Notes: generated by a model not told the origin, from the letters alone. A stretch of 64,000 nt of DNA from a bacterium (GCA_025774935.1 JALGZK010000002.1:186001-250000); one strand, 5' to 3'. Positions 1-8,158 are shown, counted from the first letter of the stretch. A program made the numbers and translations.

Positions 1-785
<785 letters not shown>

Positions 786-859
786 CGCAGAAAGGGCCGG
801 GCTGTGGGGCCGTTCCCGCCTGTCGAGCCTCCCCGATTGGCGGCGCAGGCAGAAAGCGC

Positions 860-888
860 TTGACTGACCCGGAGTCAGACGGTAGCGT
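860..888 (+). promoter_or_regulatory. Sigma-70-type promoter of the AsnRS-like gene leader
   Basis: TTGACT (860-865), 17-base spacer, TAGCGT (883-888). The start near 895 falls just ahead of the first regulatory-looking hairpin, so the whole 898-1077 leader would be transcribed. Confidence 0.6.
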
Positions 889-897
889 GCGCTTGTT

Positions 898-927
898 CCT
901 TTAACCGTGGCCCGTGAGCCCGGAAGG
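898..927 (+). promoter_or_regulatory. PyrR-binding-site-like hairpin 1
   Basis: CCTT (898-901) pairs with AAGG (924-927). An asymmetric TTTAA-containing internal loop follows, then an upper stem CCG-t-GGC / GCC-CGG closed by the hexaloop CCGTGA (912-917). The known PyrR anti-antiterminator has the same plan: lower stem, UUUAA-side bulge, upper stem and CNGNGA hexaloop. A Shine-Dalgarno (GGAAGGAG) and an ATG at 936 follow it, then a terminator. The ligand is unknown; PyrR is a hypothesis from shape. Confidence 0.45.
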
Positions 928-935
928 AGAACGGC

Positions 936-1113
936 ATGAGCAGAGCGCGAGACCACCGGTCCAAGAGAACCCCGCACAGACGTGTCGGGGCTCTTTCTTT
1001 CCCGGTCCTGCCTGTCCTCCCCCGGCCTGCGGCCGCCACCTTTAAGACGGCGCCCGTGAGCGCCGAAAGGAGGCAGCATGGCAACCGGAACCCGTATCCT
1101 CGAGCGCGTTGAA
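936..1113 (+). CDS. Possible leader ORF (58 codons)
   Basis: An ATG with a well-placed AAGGAG opens a 58-codon frame that runs across the attenuator-like terminator and overlaps the start of the AsnRS-like gene out of frame. It begins MSRARDHRSKRTPHRR, basic and low complexity, with no recognisable domain. It may be a translated leader peptide or simply the relic of a duplicated 5' end; the hairpin-SD-ATG module recurs at 1039-1080. Confidence 0.2.
963..1000 (+). terminator. Attenuator-like intrinsic terminator in leader
   Basis: AAGAG-aa-CCCCG (963-974) pairs with CGGGG-CTCTT (986-995) and is followed by TCTTT. It lies inside the leader, downstream of the promoter and upstream of the gene, so readthrough here would control expression. 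Confidence 0.6.
1039..1073 (+). promoter_or_regulatory. PyrR-binding-site-like hairpin 2, covering the Shine-Dalgarno
   Basis: CCTTT (1039-1043) pairs with AAAGG (1066-1070). The upper stem GGCGC / GCGCC (1049-1053 and 1060-1064) is closed by the same hexaloop CCGTGA (1054-1059). The lower stem includes the AGGAGG of the gene starting at 1078, so folding would hide the ribosome binding site. Confidence 0.45.
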
Positions 1114-2250
1114 GCTCCGGAGACGGCTGAGTCCCCAAGTGCCGGAGGCGCAGTGGACGCGCGAACGGCGCGCGGGACGACGGACTGGTCTCCCTCTCTC
1201 CACGAACGCATCCACGTCCACAATCGCGTCGTGCACGGCGTCCGGCGATTCCTCCAGGACGAGGGCTACGTCGAGATCCCGGTGCCCGAGCTCACACCGG
1301 CCACGGGCTCGTGCGAGGTCGTGGATTCCATGTTCAGCATGGACTACTTCGGGGCACTGGCGTTCCCGCGCCAGACGGGTCAGCTCTACCTGGAGGAGGT
1401 CGTCGCGAGGGGAGTCGACGCAGTCTACTGCGAGGGCGAGAGCCTTCGCAAGGAACGAAAGGTCGACGCGCGCCACCTCACGGAGTTCAAGCTCATCGAG
1501 ATCGAGAAGCGCGACATGAGCCTCGAGGAGCTGTGCGACTTCCAGGAGAAGCTCGTGAAGGAGGTCGTCTCCTCCCTCAAGGCCGACGAGATCGGACAGG
1601 CCAACGTCGCTCGGCTCCTGCCCGTCCTGCGCTCGGACCATCCGCGACTCACCTACAGGGATGCCCTCAGAATCCTGGGCGGCAGGGGCTTCGCGCTCAC
1701 GTTCGGCGACGACCTGGGGAAGGAAGAGGAAGAGGCCCTCACCGACTACGCCGGCGGCCTTCCAGTTCACGTCACGCACTTCCCCGAGGAACTCAAGTTC
1801 TTCAACATGAAGATCGACCGCGCCGACTTCTCGGTCGTGGAGTGCGTCGACTACATACTCCCGATCTCCGGCGAGACCTTCGGCGGCTCGCTCAGGGAAC
1901 CGGACGTCGGTATCCTCCGCCGCAGACTCCAGACGGGGACGATGTACGGCCACCTGATGAACCGCGCGGCCGAGTTCGCCGAGTTCCGGTGGATGACGGA
2001 TCCTGATGGTCGCGAGGGGCAGTCCGCAGAAGAGCTTGCCGTCCGCTACCAGGAGGGAATCGAGGCGTCGTTCGAGAGCTACCTCGGGCTCTTCGCCGAG
2101 GATCCGACCGAGCGCGCCGGGTTCGGCCTGGGGGTCGCGCGGCTCCTTCAGTTCGTGATGGGATTGGAATCGATCAAGGACGCGGTCGTCTTCCCGATGG
2201 ACCGCACCCGCTTCGGCGGACTGAGTCAGACGATGACCGTGAGCGCGTGA
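1078..2250 (+). CDS. AsnRS-core-like enzyme (archaeal-type asparagine synthetase / asparaginyl-tRNA synthetase paralogue)
   Basis: A 390-residue class II synthetase core related to asparaginyl-tRNA synthetase but without the N-terminal OB-fold anticodon domain. Only about 40 low-complexity residues precede the core. Visible landmarks are TPATGSCE, the motif-2 stretch LRKERKVDARHLTEFKLIE, GETFGGSLREPD, and motif 3 GFGLGVARLLQF. Archaeal homologues of this shape (AS-AR) make asparagine from aspartate and ammonia with ATP, so a tRNA-independent asparagine synthetase is the best guess; a tRNA role is not excluded. The start is fixed by AGGAGG at 1068-1073, inside hairpin 2. Confidence 0.8.
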   Translation: MATGTRILERVEAPETAESPSAGGAVDARTARGTTDWSPSLHERIHVHNRVVHGVRRFLQDEGYVEIPVPELTPATGSCEVVDSMFSMDYFGALAFPRQTGQLYLEEVVARGVDAVYCEGESLRKERKVDARHLTEFKLIEIEKRDMSLEELCDFQEKLVKEVVSSLKADEIGQANVARLLPVLRSDHPRLTYRDALRILGGRGFALTFGDDLGKEEEEALTDYAGGLPVHVTHFPEELKFFNMKIDRADFSVVECVDYILPISGETFGGSLREPDVGILRRRLQTGTMYGHLMNRAAEFAEFRWMTDPDGREGQSAEELAVRYQEGIEASFESYLGLFAEDPTERAGFGLGVARLLQFVMGLESIKDAVVFPMDRTRFGGLSQTMTVSA

Positions 2251-2285
2251 TCGGGCAGTGAAGAAACGCGATCGGAGAGTCCAGG

Positions 2286-2310
2286 GGCCCGGCGTCGGCG
2301 ACGTCGGGCC
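2286..2310. terminator. Hairpin between convergent genes
   Basis: GGCCCGGCGTC / GACGTCGGGCC with a 3-base loop and one mismatch, between two convergent genes. It has no U-tract, so its strength as a terminator is uncertain. Confidence 0.4.
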
Positions 2311-2319
2311 TCGCGTCTG

Positions 2320-3495
2320 CTAGACCGTCCGCTCGGAGACCAGCACGACGTGCCTCTCCGACTCGGACGCTAAGCGGCAGTTTCCGAAGACCCGCCGCAT
2401 GTGCTTCATGACTCCCGTGTAGCGCATGAGCACGAGGTACAGCCGGCCGTGAACGCGGAGGTGGCGGTAGGCTTCGTCGACCAGGGGCAGGAGGACGTCG
2501 CTTCCGGCGTGGAACGGCGGGTTCGAGAGGACGCGGTCGAAGCGCTCGCCCGGGACCGCGTCGAACCGGTCGCCCAGGACGGCCTCGACTCGGGGCTTCC
2601 CGTTCTTGCGAGCGTGGTTCAGGTGGTGCGAACGCACGTTCTTCGCGGCGTACTCGACCGCCCTCGCGTCGCAGTCGACCATCACGACGCGCCCGACCGA
2701 GGCGAGGTGCGCGGCGGCGATGCCAATCGGGCCGTAGCCGCAGCCCACGTCGATCACCGTGTGCCGAGGACGAACGTCGACCGTCTCGATTAGCAGCCGC
2801 GTTCCGTCGTCGAGGTCCTTCCGGGAGAAGATCCCCGCCCTCGTGTGGAACGCGTACCTCCGTCCCCGGAGTTCCGCCTCCACGAGGTGCTCGTACCTCG
2901 AGAGATCGACGGCGTCGGGCGGACACACCGGGCTGCGCTCCGCGCGCATGACCCAGTACCCGCCCGTTCTCGAGAGAACCTTCGCCGGGCCGATCGTCTC
3001 GGTGAGTTTCCGCATGTAACTCTTCGCGCCGCGGCGAACCTTCGCGACGAGGAAGAAGTTCCCTCCGTGGCGCATCTTCGACTGAGCCCGCTCGATCATC
3101 TCGAAGATCGTCTCAGTTCCCTCGTCGACCGGCGGGTTGAGCGCGACGGTATTGAACGAGCCGTTCGGGAAGCGGTTCAGCGTGTGATCCAGAACGACGT
3201 GCGTGCCCTCGGCGTGGTTCCTTCGCACGTTCTCCTGCGCCAGCCTGACCGCCCGGATGTCGGAGTCGACCATCTGGATGTCCAGGTCGGGCGCGGCGTC
3301 GGCGAGCGCGATCCCGACGGCACCGTAGCCGCAACCGTAGTCCAGGATCCTGTCGCCGGGTCTCGGGTTGATCCGGTCAACCAGGAGCCTCGTTGACTTC
3401 GCGATCTTGTCCTTGGAGAAGAGGCCGCCGGCGGAGTGGAAGGTCCGCCTGCGCTGCTTGAGCTCGGAGACGATCTCGTAGGATGGCCTGACCAT
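2320..3495 (-). CDS. Tandem-domain RsmC/RlmG-like methyltransferase
   Basis: 391 residues made of two MTS-type (class I, SAM-dependent) methyltransferase domains, the architecture of the 16S/23S guanine-N2 methyltransferases RsmC and RlmG. Domain 1 (about 1-190) has the SAM loop ILDYGCGYGAVG and catalytic-type NPPV. Domain 2 (about 200-391) has VIDVGCGYGPIG and NPPF. In Escherichia coli RsmC the N-terminal copy has lost its SAM loop; here both look intact. Likely substrate is rRNA, the exact base unknown. It starts at ATG 3495, about 240 bases below a strong promoter with a terminator in between. Confidence 0.8.
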   Translation of the reverse strand: MVRPSYEIVSELKQRRRTFHSAGGLFSKDKIAKSTRLLVDRINPRPGDRILDYGCGYGAVGIALADAAPDLDIQMVDSDIRAVRLAQENVRRNHAEGTHVVLDHTLNRFPNGSFNTVALNPPVDEGTETIFEMIERAQSKMRHGGNFFLVAKVRRGAKSYMRKLTETIGPAKVLSRTGGYWVMRAERSPVCPPDAVDLSRYEHLVEAELRGRRYAFHTRAGIFSRKDLDDGTRLLIETVDVRPRHTVIDVGCGYGPIGIAAAHLASVGRVVMVDCDARAVEYAAKNVRSHHLNHARKNGKPRVEAVLGDRFDAVPGERFDRVLSNPPFHAGSDVLLPLVDEAYRHLRVHGRLYLVLMRYTGVMKHMRRVFGNCRLASESERHVVLVSERTV

Positions 3496-3582
3496 GGTGT
3501 CTTGCGTCTCTCGATCCGTCGACCGGCGTGCCGCGGACGGCGCGTGCTCCCGGACGGCGTGCCCGGAAGGCGTCCTCCGATA

Positions 3583-3738
3583 GGAAGCCCCGCCAGCCTC
3601 AGGCGGGGCATCCGCGAGCTGAAGGTGATCAGTCCAGCGTGGGGAACCTCGGTCGCTGGAGATCGGCCGATGTTAACTGGCCGCCGGTTCGTTTATGCAA
3701 AGGCCAACTCGATAGCTGGCCCGAAGCGCTCTTTCCTT
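3583..3738 (-). ncRNA. Candidate small RNA or terminator-controlled leader (unknown family)
   Basis: A strong minus-strand promoter (3774-3746) is followed by about 150 bases without a gene and then an intrinsic terminator (3609-3587). The RNA contains the stem GGCCA/TGGCC near 3721-3701, a perfect TCCAGCG/CGCTGGA stem (3660-3654 with 3639-3633), and 5' GGAAG that could pair with CTTCC after the terminator. It is either a free small RNA or an attenuator for the methyltransferase gene 90 bases further on. No known class recognised. Confidence 0.4.
3587..3609 (-). terminator. Intrinsic terminator
   Basis: On the minus strand GCCCCGCC, a 7-base loop, GGCGGGGC, then TTCCT. It could end the flippase-like transcript, the candidate RNA described at 3583-3738, or both. 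Confidence 0.6.
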
Positions 3739-3745
3739 CCACCGG

Positions 3746-3774
3746 ACTATACACCGATGAAGGCGTGTGGTCAA
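3746..3774 (-). promoter_or_regulatory. Strong sigma-70-type promoter
   Basis: Minus strand TTGACC (3774-3769), 17-base spacer, TATAGT (3751-3746). It lies immediately after the flippase-like gene and reads toward the methyltransferase gene. Confidence 0.6.
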
Positions 3775-3793
3775 GAGGATTCACTGCCGTCGC

Positions 3794-4921
3794 TCATCGC
3801 TTTCGTACGGGATCTCTGCGCGCGTCGGCGCACGTGACCGGTTGTCTCTCGACATCGAAGCCGCCGCTTCCGATCCGCTTCGCGACGAGCGCTCCCCCGA
3901 CGAACATCGGCACGAAGTAGACGACCAGCCGCCAGAGCACGAGCGACACTCCGACGAAGTGCGCGGGAAGGTAGACGGCGAAGAACGCGATGTACCCTCC
4001 TTCCCCGACCGCGAGCGAGCCGGGAGTCGGCGAGGCGAACAGGATGGGCTTCAGGAGGCACTGCAGGATCACGGGCATGGTCCCGGCGCCCTGGTATCCG
4101 AACCCCCACAGGATGACGACGGCGACTACGAACTCCACGATGAACGCGAGAACGATGAGCAGGACGCCCCACATGAGGATGATGCGCCTGTGACGACCGA
4201 GCGCGGAGAGGGCGTCGCGGAAGATGTGGGACTCGTCCTCCAGCATCACGCGGGCCTCCTCGACTCGCTCCGATGCCTTTCCGGGGAGCTTCCTGACGAG
4301 GAACGCCGCGATGCCGTCCACGATCCGATCGAAGAGGGCGGGGAACTTGAGCATGATGACGAGGACGGTGACGATGAGGCAGACGGGGAGCGCGGACAGC
4401 GGGCCCACGATCTTGAGGAACGTCCCGGCCTCGGCGATGCCTTCCCATCTGAGCGCCGCGAGTATCGCCGTCACGACGAGCACGAGGAAGAAGAAGACGC
4501 CCGGGACGAATCCCTTGACGATCACGAGCGCAGTGGCCCAGCCTGCCCGGACGCCTTTTCTCGTGAGGAGGAATCCCTGGTAGGGAACGCCCGCGGCCGA
4601 CAGCGGGATCAGCTGCCCGATGAAGTACGCTTCGAGCGTGAGCTCGAGGGACTCGGTGAGCGTGATCTTCCGGTCCTGAGTGCCGTTGACGAGGATGAGG
4701 AGCCCGAACGCCTCGAGCACCATCCTGATGAACTCGACGGCGAAGAGGAGGGCAACGAAACCGCCCCCGAGCGCCGCGACGCCCCTCCAAGTCTCCTCGC
4801 CAGTCGTTAGCCAGAGCGTCGCGCCAAGGATGACGATGCTCCCGACGACGAAGACGAGAGCGGCGCGGCGGATCTTCGGGCCTTCGAGATGCGGTTGCTG
4901 CAGCTGTGGAGCCTCGTTCAG
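3794..4921 (-). CDS. Flippase-like integral membrane protein (LPG-synthase TM region / UPF0104 family), CTG start suspected
   Basis: A polytopic membrane protein of the AglD/YbhN-like lipid-transporter group, with about eight hydrophobic segments and the family-type stretch YFIGQLIPLSAAGVPYQG. The first ATG in frame is at 4723, but the frame continues upstream with good coding character and a first membrane segment (RRAALVFVVGSIVILGATLW). No ATG, GTG or TTG occurs there before the stop. A CTG at 4921-4919 sits 5 bases after a run of seven G, so I place the start there (375 residues); 4723 is the conservative alternative. Substrate unknown. Confidence 0.65.
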   Translation of the reverse strand: MNEAPQLQQPHLEGPKIRRAALVFVVGSIVILGATLWLTTGEETWRGVAALGGGFVALLFAVEFIRMVLEAFGLLILVNGTQDRKITLTESLELTLEAYFIGQLIPLSAAGVPYQGFLLTRKGVRAGWATALVIVKGFVPGVFFFLVLVVTAILAALRWEGIAEAGTFLKIVGPLSALPVCLIVTVLVIMLKFPALFDRIVDGIAAFLVRKLPGKASERVEEARVMLEDESHIFRDALSALGRHRRIILMWGVLLIVLAFIVEFVVAVVILWGFGYQGAGTMPVILQCLLKPILFASPTPGSLAVGEGGYIAFFAVYLPAHFVGVSLVLWRLVVYFVPMFVGGALVAKRIGSGGFDVERQPVTCADARRDPVRKR

Positions 4922-5015
4922 AGCGTCCCCCCCGGGGAAGAAGTGCGGTTCGATTCGCAGGAGACGTTACACCCGCGCGGGGCGGTCCGAACCGCGCCCG
5001 CGGGGGCGTGCATCT

Positions 5016-5045
5016 ACTATATCGGCCTGTCGGGAGAGAGGTCAA
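5016..5045 (-). promoter_or_regulatory. Promoter of the flippase-like gene
   Basis: Minus strand TTGACC (5045-5040), 18-base spacer, TATAGT (5021-5016). The predicted start near 5009 lies below the ATG at 5013, so that ATG cannot be used. The rest of 4922-5139 shows no gene. Confidence 0.55.
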
Positions 5046-5139
5046 GCGCCTCCCTGAGAGCGCTTCCACGGCCCGTTCGTCCACGTCGACGTCAGGGGAT
5101 TCCGCGCGAGGTGGTAGGACCCACCCGAGGAAGAAGCGA

Positions 5140-5160
5140 CGGGGCCGTGTCGCAGCCCCG
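5140..5160 (-). terminator. Terminator after the beta-helix gene
   Basis: CGGGGC / GCCCCG with an 8-9 base loop, followed on the minus strand by TCGCTTCTTCC, 45 bases below the stop codon of the beta-helix gene. Confidence 0.45.
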
Positions 5161-5204
5161 CCACCGAAACGTCGTCCAATCTGTGCTCCCGCCCTGCACT
5201 CCGA

Positions 5205-6704
5205 TTAGCGCAGAACGACGCCGCTCCGCGTCAGTGTCTCTCCTCCCGACTCCAGCCTGAAGAAGTAGACGCCCTGTGCGACCTGGACGTTCCTGGAATC
5301 GCGCCCGTTCCACGTCGCCGAGTGCCGCCCGGGCGGAAGCGTGCCGTCCACGAGAACGGTGACGACACGACCGGCGACGTCGTGCACCGTGAGCCGCACG
5401 TCGGAAGGCGCGGGGAGCGAGTACGCTATCGCCGCCCCCTCGCGGGCGGGGTTCGGGAACGGAGTCGCCAGCGAGAGGACGTCTTCTCCGGGCTCGATCC
5501 CGGAGACGACACTCCACGGATCGAACCAGACGAAGTCGCTCACCTCGTCACCCCCGCCTCCGGGGTTGAGCGCGCCGTGGAAGGGACCCGACGAGTCGCC
5601 CCACCAGTTGTACCGCGCATCGACGTTGTTCCTGTTCAGCGTGTGCACGTAGACGGCGGTGCCGTTGTTCAGGAACTCCCCGCTCGTTGCGACCAGCGTC
5701 GAGGTGTCGACGAAGAACCCTCCCGCCGCTCCGTCCGCCGAGTTCCCGACGACCGACGAGCGCCGTACGACCCCGGACGAGACGAGGAGCCACCCTGCGC
5801 CGCCGTCCTCGCCGGCCCAGTTGTTCGCAATCCTGCAGTTGTCGAGTAGGAACGACGAGTCCGAGGCGTAGACGCCTCCGCCCTGGTAGGCCGCTTCACC
5901 CCACGAGATCCGCGAGTCGTGCACGTACACGTTCTGCGAGCTCATGAACACGATCCCGCCGCCGAACTCGGCGGTGTTCCCAGTGACCGTGCAGTCGTCG
6001 ACCGTGCCCCCGCCCGCGATGAAGCAGAGTCCGCCCCCCGATGACGCGGTGTTCCCGGTGACCAGGCAGTCCCGCATCGTCAGGTTCACTTCGTAGTCGA
6101 TGACGACCCCGCCGCCCATGCCTACCGCGACGTTCGAGTCGAAGGTGCAGCGCACCATCGTCGGGTTCGACTTCCAGAGGAAGTAGGCCCCGCCGCCGGC
6201 ACCTGCGCTGTTGCCGACGAACTGGCAGTCCCTGATGAACGGGGATGCGTGTTCGCAGTGGATGGCGCCGCCGTGCAGACCGGCGACGTTGTCGATGAAG
6301 ACCAGGTTCTCGAGGAGTGGCGAACCGTAATGGCAGCGGACCCCGCCGCCGGAGCAGAACGGTCAGACCCCGTCCGCGAAACCGTTCCTGATCGTGAAAC
6401 CCGAGATGACGGTGGTCGTGTCGACGGGGGTGTCGATCCAGATCACGACGTCCTTGTGTCCGCCGTCGAGGATCGTCGACGCTGGACCCTCTTCGCTCAT
6501 GAGCTTCACGCCCGGCTTGTCCGGCCACGTCGTGTTCAGAGGATACGTGCCGGGCGCGACCATGACGGTGTCGTACGCCGACGCGGAGTTCAGTGCCTCT
6601 GCAACAATGAGATAGTCGTCCGGGACACGGACGACGTTCGCCCCCGCGCACAGCGGCGCGAGGACGACGGAGAGCACGATGCCTGCGGCGAGTACCTTGC
6701 TCAC
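5205..6704 (-). pseudogene. Secreted right-handed beta-helix protein with FlgD-like tail, interrupted by in-frame UGA
   Basis: One continuous 500-codon frame on the minus strand broken only by a single TGA at 6365-6363. GTG start at 6704 after GGGAGC, then a signal peptide (about 1-22) and DYLIVAEALNSASAYDTVMVAPGTY, typical of DUF1565/beta-helix proteins. Repeated strands such as GGGLCF and GNTAEFGGG run to about residue 390. The C-terminal domain has PFPNPAREG, VHDVAGRVV, WNGRDSRN, AQGVYFFRLESG and ends RSGVVLR. Upstream of the TGA lies a 114-residue fragment; downstream an ATG at 6158 could give a truncated product without a signal peptide. It could be a recent pseudogene, a sequence error, or read-through. 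Confidence 0.75.
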
Positions 6705-6792
6705 GATAGCTCCCTGTGTGTTTCGTGAGCCGGTCCGAGCGGGTGACCCCGGACGAGGAGCCCGGGGCGGTCGTTACTGCTTCAGATACACC

Positions 6793-6801
6793 ATGTTAGC
6801 A
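6793..6801 (-). promoter_or_regulatory. Possible extended -10 for the beta-helix gene
   Basis: Minus strand TGC-TAACAT, an extended -10 form about 90 bases before the GTG start. No good -35 is seen. Nothing else was found between 6705 and 6940. Confidence 0.3.
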
Positions 6802-6940
6802 CAACGGAGGGCCCTTCGCCAGTCCGACGTGCAGCGCCCGCTCCGATACCATCGCACCGCGCGAATCCGGGAGCCTCGTCACCCGTTGGTCGTGCTGTAA
6901 CCCGACCCGAGAGGTACATTCCTTGCAGTGAAGTCAGTAC

Positions 6941-6969
6941 TTGCGTGGATGCACAAGAGGTGTTAGCTT
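6941..6969 (+). promoter_or_regulatory. Promoter of the pectate-lyase-like gene
   Basis: TTGCGT (6941-6946), 17-base spacer, TAGCTT (6964-6969), about 90 bases before the ATG at 7064. Confidence 0.45.
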
Positions 6970-7063
6970 GCCCGCAATCTCGCCCCCCGCGACCGGGCTG
7001 GTACGGCTGATGCTCAACTCCAGGCTGACGCTTCAGCGTGACGCCGACCTGCCAAGGAGGACG

Positions 7064-8158
7064 ATGAGAACGCACACGAAGATCGGGATCGCGGCCGCGG
7101 CGGCCGCCCTCCTCATCCTCGCGCCGACACCATGGTCGAGTCCGGACCTCGGCGTGGTGGAAGGCAACGCGGCCGGCCGGGAATGGCCGCTCCAGGGCTT
7201 CGGCGCCCAGACCACCGGCGGCGCCGGGGGTCAGCAGTACACCGTCACGTCACTCGCCAACTCGGGACCGGGCACCCTTCGGGACGCCGTGTCGTCGCCG
7301 AACCGCGTCATCACGTTCGCGGTCGAGGGCACCATCCGGCTCGAGTCGTCCCTCTACATCACGACGCACCACCTCACGATCGACGCGACCGACGCCCCCG
7401 GTGACGGCATCACGATCACTGCGGCGCACGGAGGAGTGTCGAGCGCGCTCGTGAACATCCGGGGCGCGAACGACGTCATCGTTCGTCATCTCCGCGTGCG
7501 CGACGCCCCCGACCCCGGATCGGGCGACAACATCCGGATCTGGGACGGCGCATACAACATCGTCATCGACCATTGCTCCGTCAGGCGGGGCGGCGACGGC
7601 AACCTCGACATCAGCGACGGTGCCCACGACGTGACCGTGCAGTGGTGCATCATCGCGGACACTGTGAAGAACTCCCTCGTCCGCACGGGTCTCTACAACA
7701 TCTCCTTCCACCACAACCTCTACGTGGACGGGGACGAACGGAACCCGCAGCTCGACGACGCGCACGGCGTGGACATGGTCAACAACGTCATCTACGGGTG
7801 GGCCGGCAACTACGGCACGCGGATCCGGAACGGCTCGAGCGCCAACCTCGTCGCGAACTACTACGTGCCCGGACCCGGAAGCGACCAGTCCGACGCCGTC
7901 CAGATATTCGGGGACGCGGGACCCGTCTACATGGAGGGGAACGTCATCCCGCCCGCGTGCGGAGCGATGGGAACGACCGGATCGAGGCTCCCGGCCCCCG
8001 GCGTGGCGGAGATGACGGCCGAGGAGGCGCTGTACGCCGTCATCGAGGACGCGGGTGCGCACCCTCGCGACGCGGACGACGACGGCTACGCGTCCGTCGT
8101 CGCGGCGAGCCCCGTCGAGAGCACGTCCTGGGGTTCGATCAAGGGGCGGTACCGCTAG
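7064..8158 (+). CDS. Secreted pectate-lyase-like (PL1 fold) protein with SWGSIKGRYR tail
   Basis: 364 residues starting at an ATG three bases after AAGGAGG. A signal peptide (about 1-24) is followed by a parallel beta-helix of pectate lyase family 1 type: GFGAQTTGGAGGQQYTVTSL, NRVITFAVEGTI, the NIRIWDG and IDHCSVRRGGDGNLDISDGA region, SLVRTGLYNISFHHNLY, then VDMVNNVIYGW. PL1 enzymes cleave polygalacturonate by Ca-dependent elimination. The DHCS and HHNLY signatures are present, but the exact catalytic arginine was not verified. It ends SPVESTSWGSIKGRYR, a tail shared with three small secreted proteins near 42-43 kb. Confidence 0.85.
   Translation: MRTHTKIGIAAAAAALLILAPTPWSSPDLGVVEGNAAGREWPLQGFGAQTTGGAGGQQYTVTSLANSGPGTLRDAVSSPNRVITFAVEGTIRLESSLYITTHHLTIDATDAPGDGITITAAHGGVSSALVNIRGANDVIVRHLRVRDAPDPGSGDNIRIWDGAYNIVIDHCSVRRGGDGNLDISDGAHDVTVQWCIIADTVKNSLVRTGLYNISFHHNLYVDGDERNPQLDDAHGVDMVNNVIYGWAGNYGTRIRNGSSANLVANYYVPGPGSDQSDAVQIFGDAGPVYMEGNVIPPACGAMGTTGSRLPAPGVAEMTAEEALYAVIEDAGAHPRDADDDGYASVVAASPVESTSWGSIKGRYR

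Noticed and set aside
3660-3720. tRNA-like GGTTCG stretch
   Set aside because: No acceptor stem, anticodon arm or correctly spaced T arm could be formed.
6363-6365. Genetic code in which UGA is a sense codon
   Set aside because: Several intact genes in the window (for example those ending at 2250 and 16243) use TGA as their natural stop.
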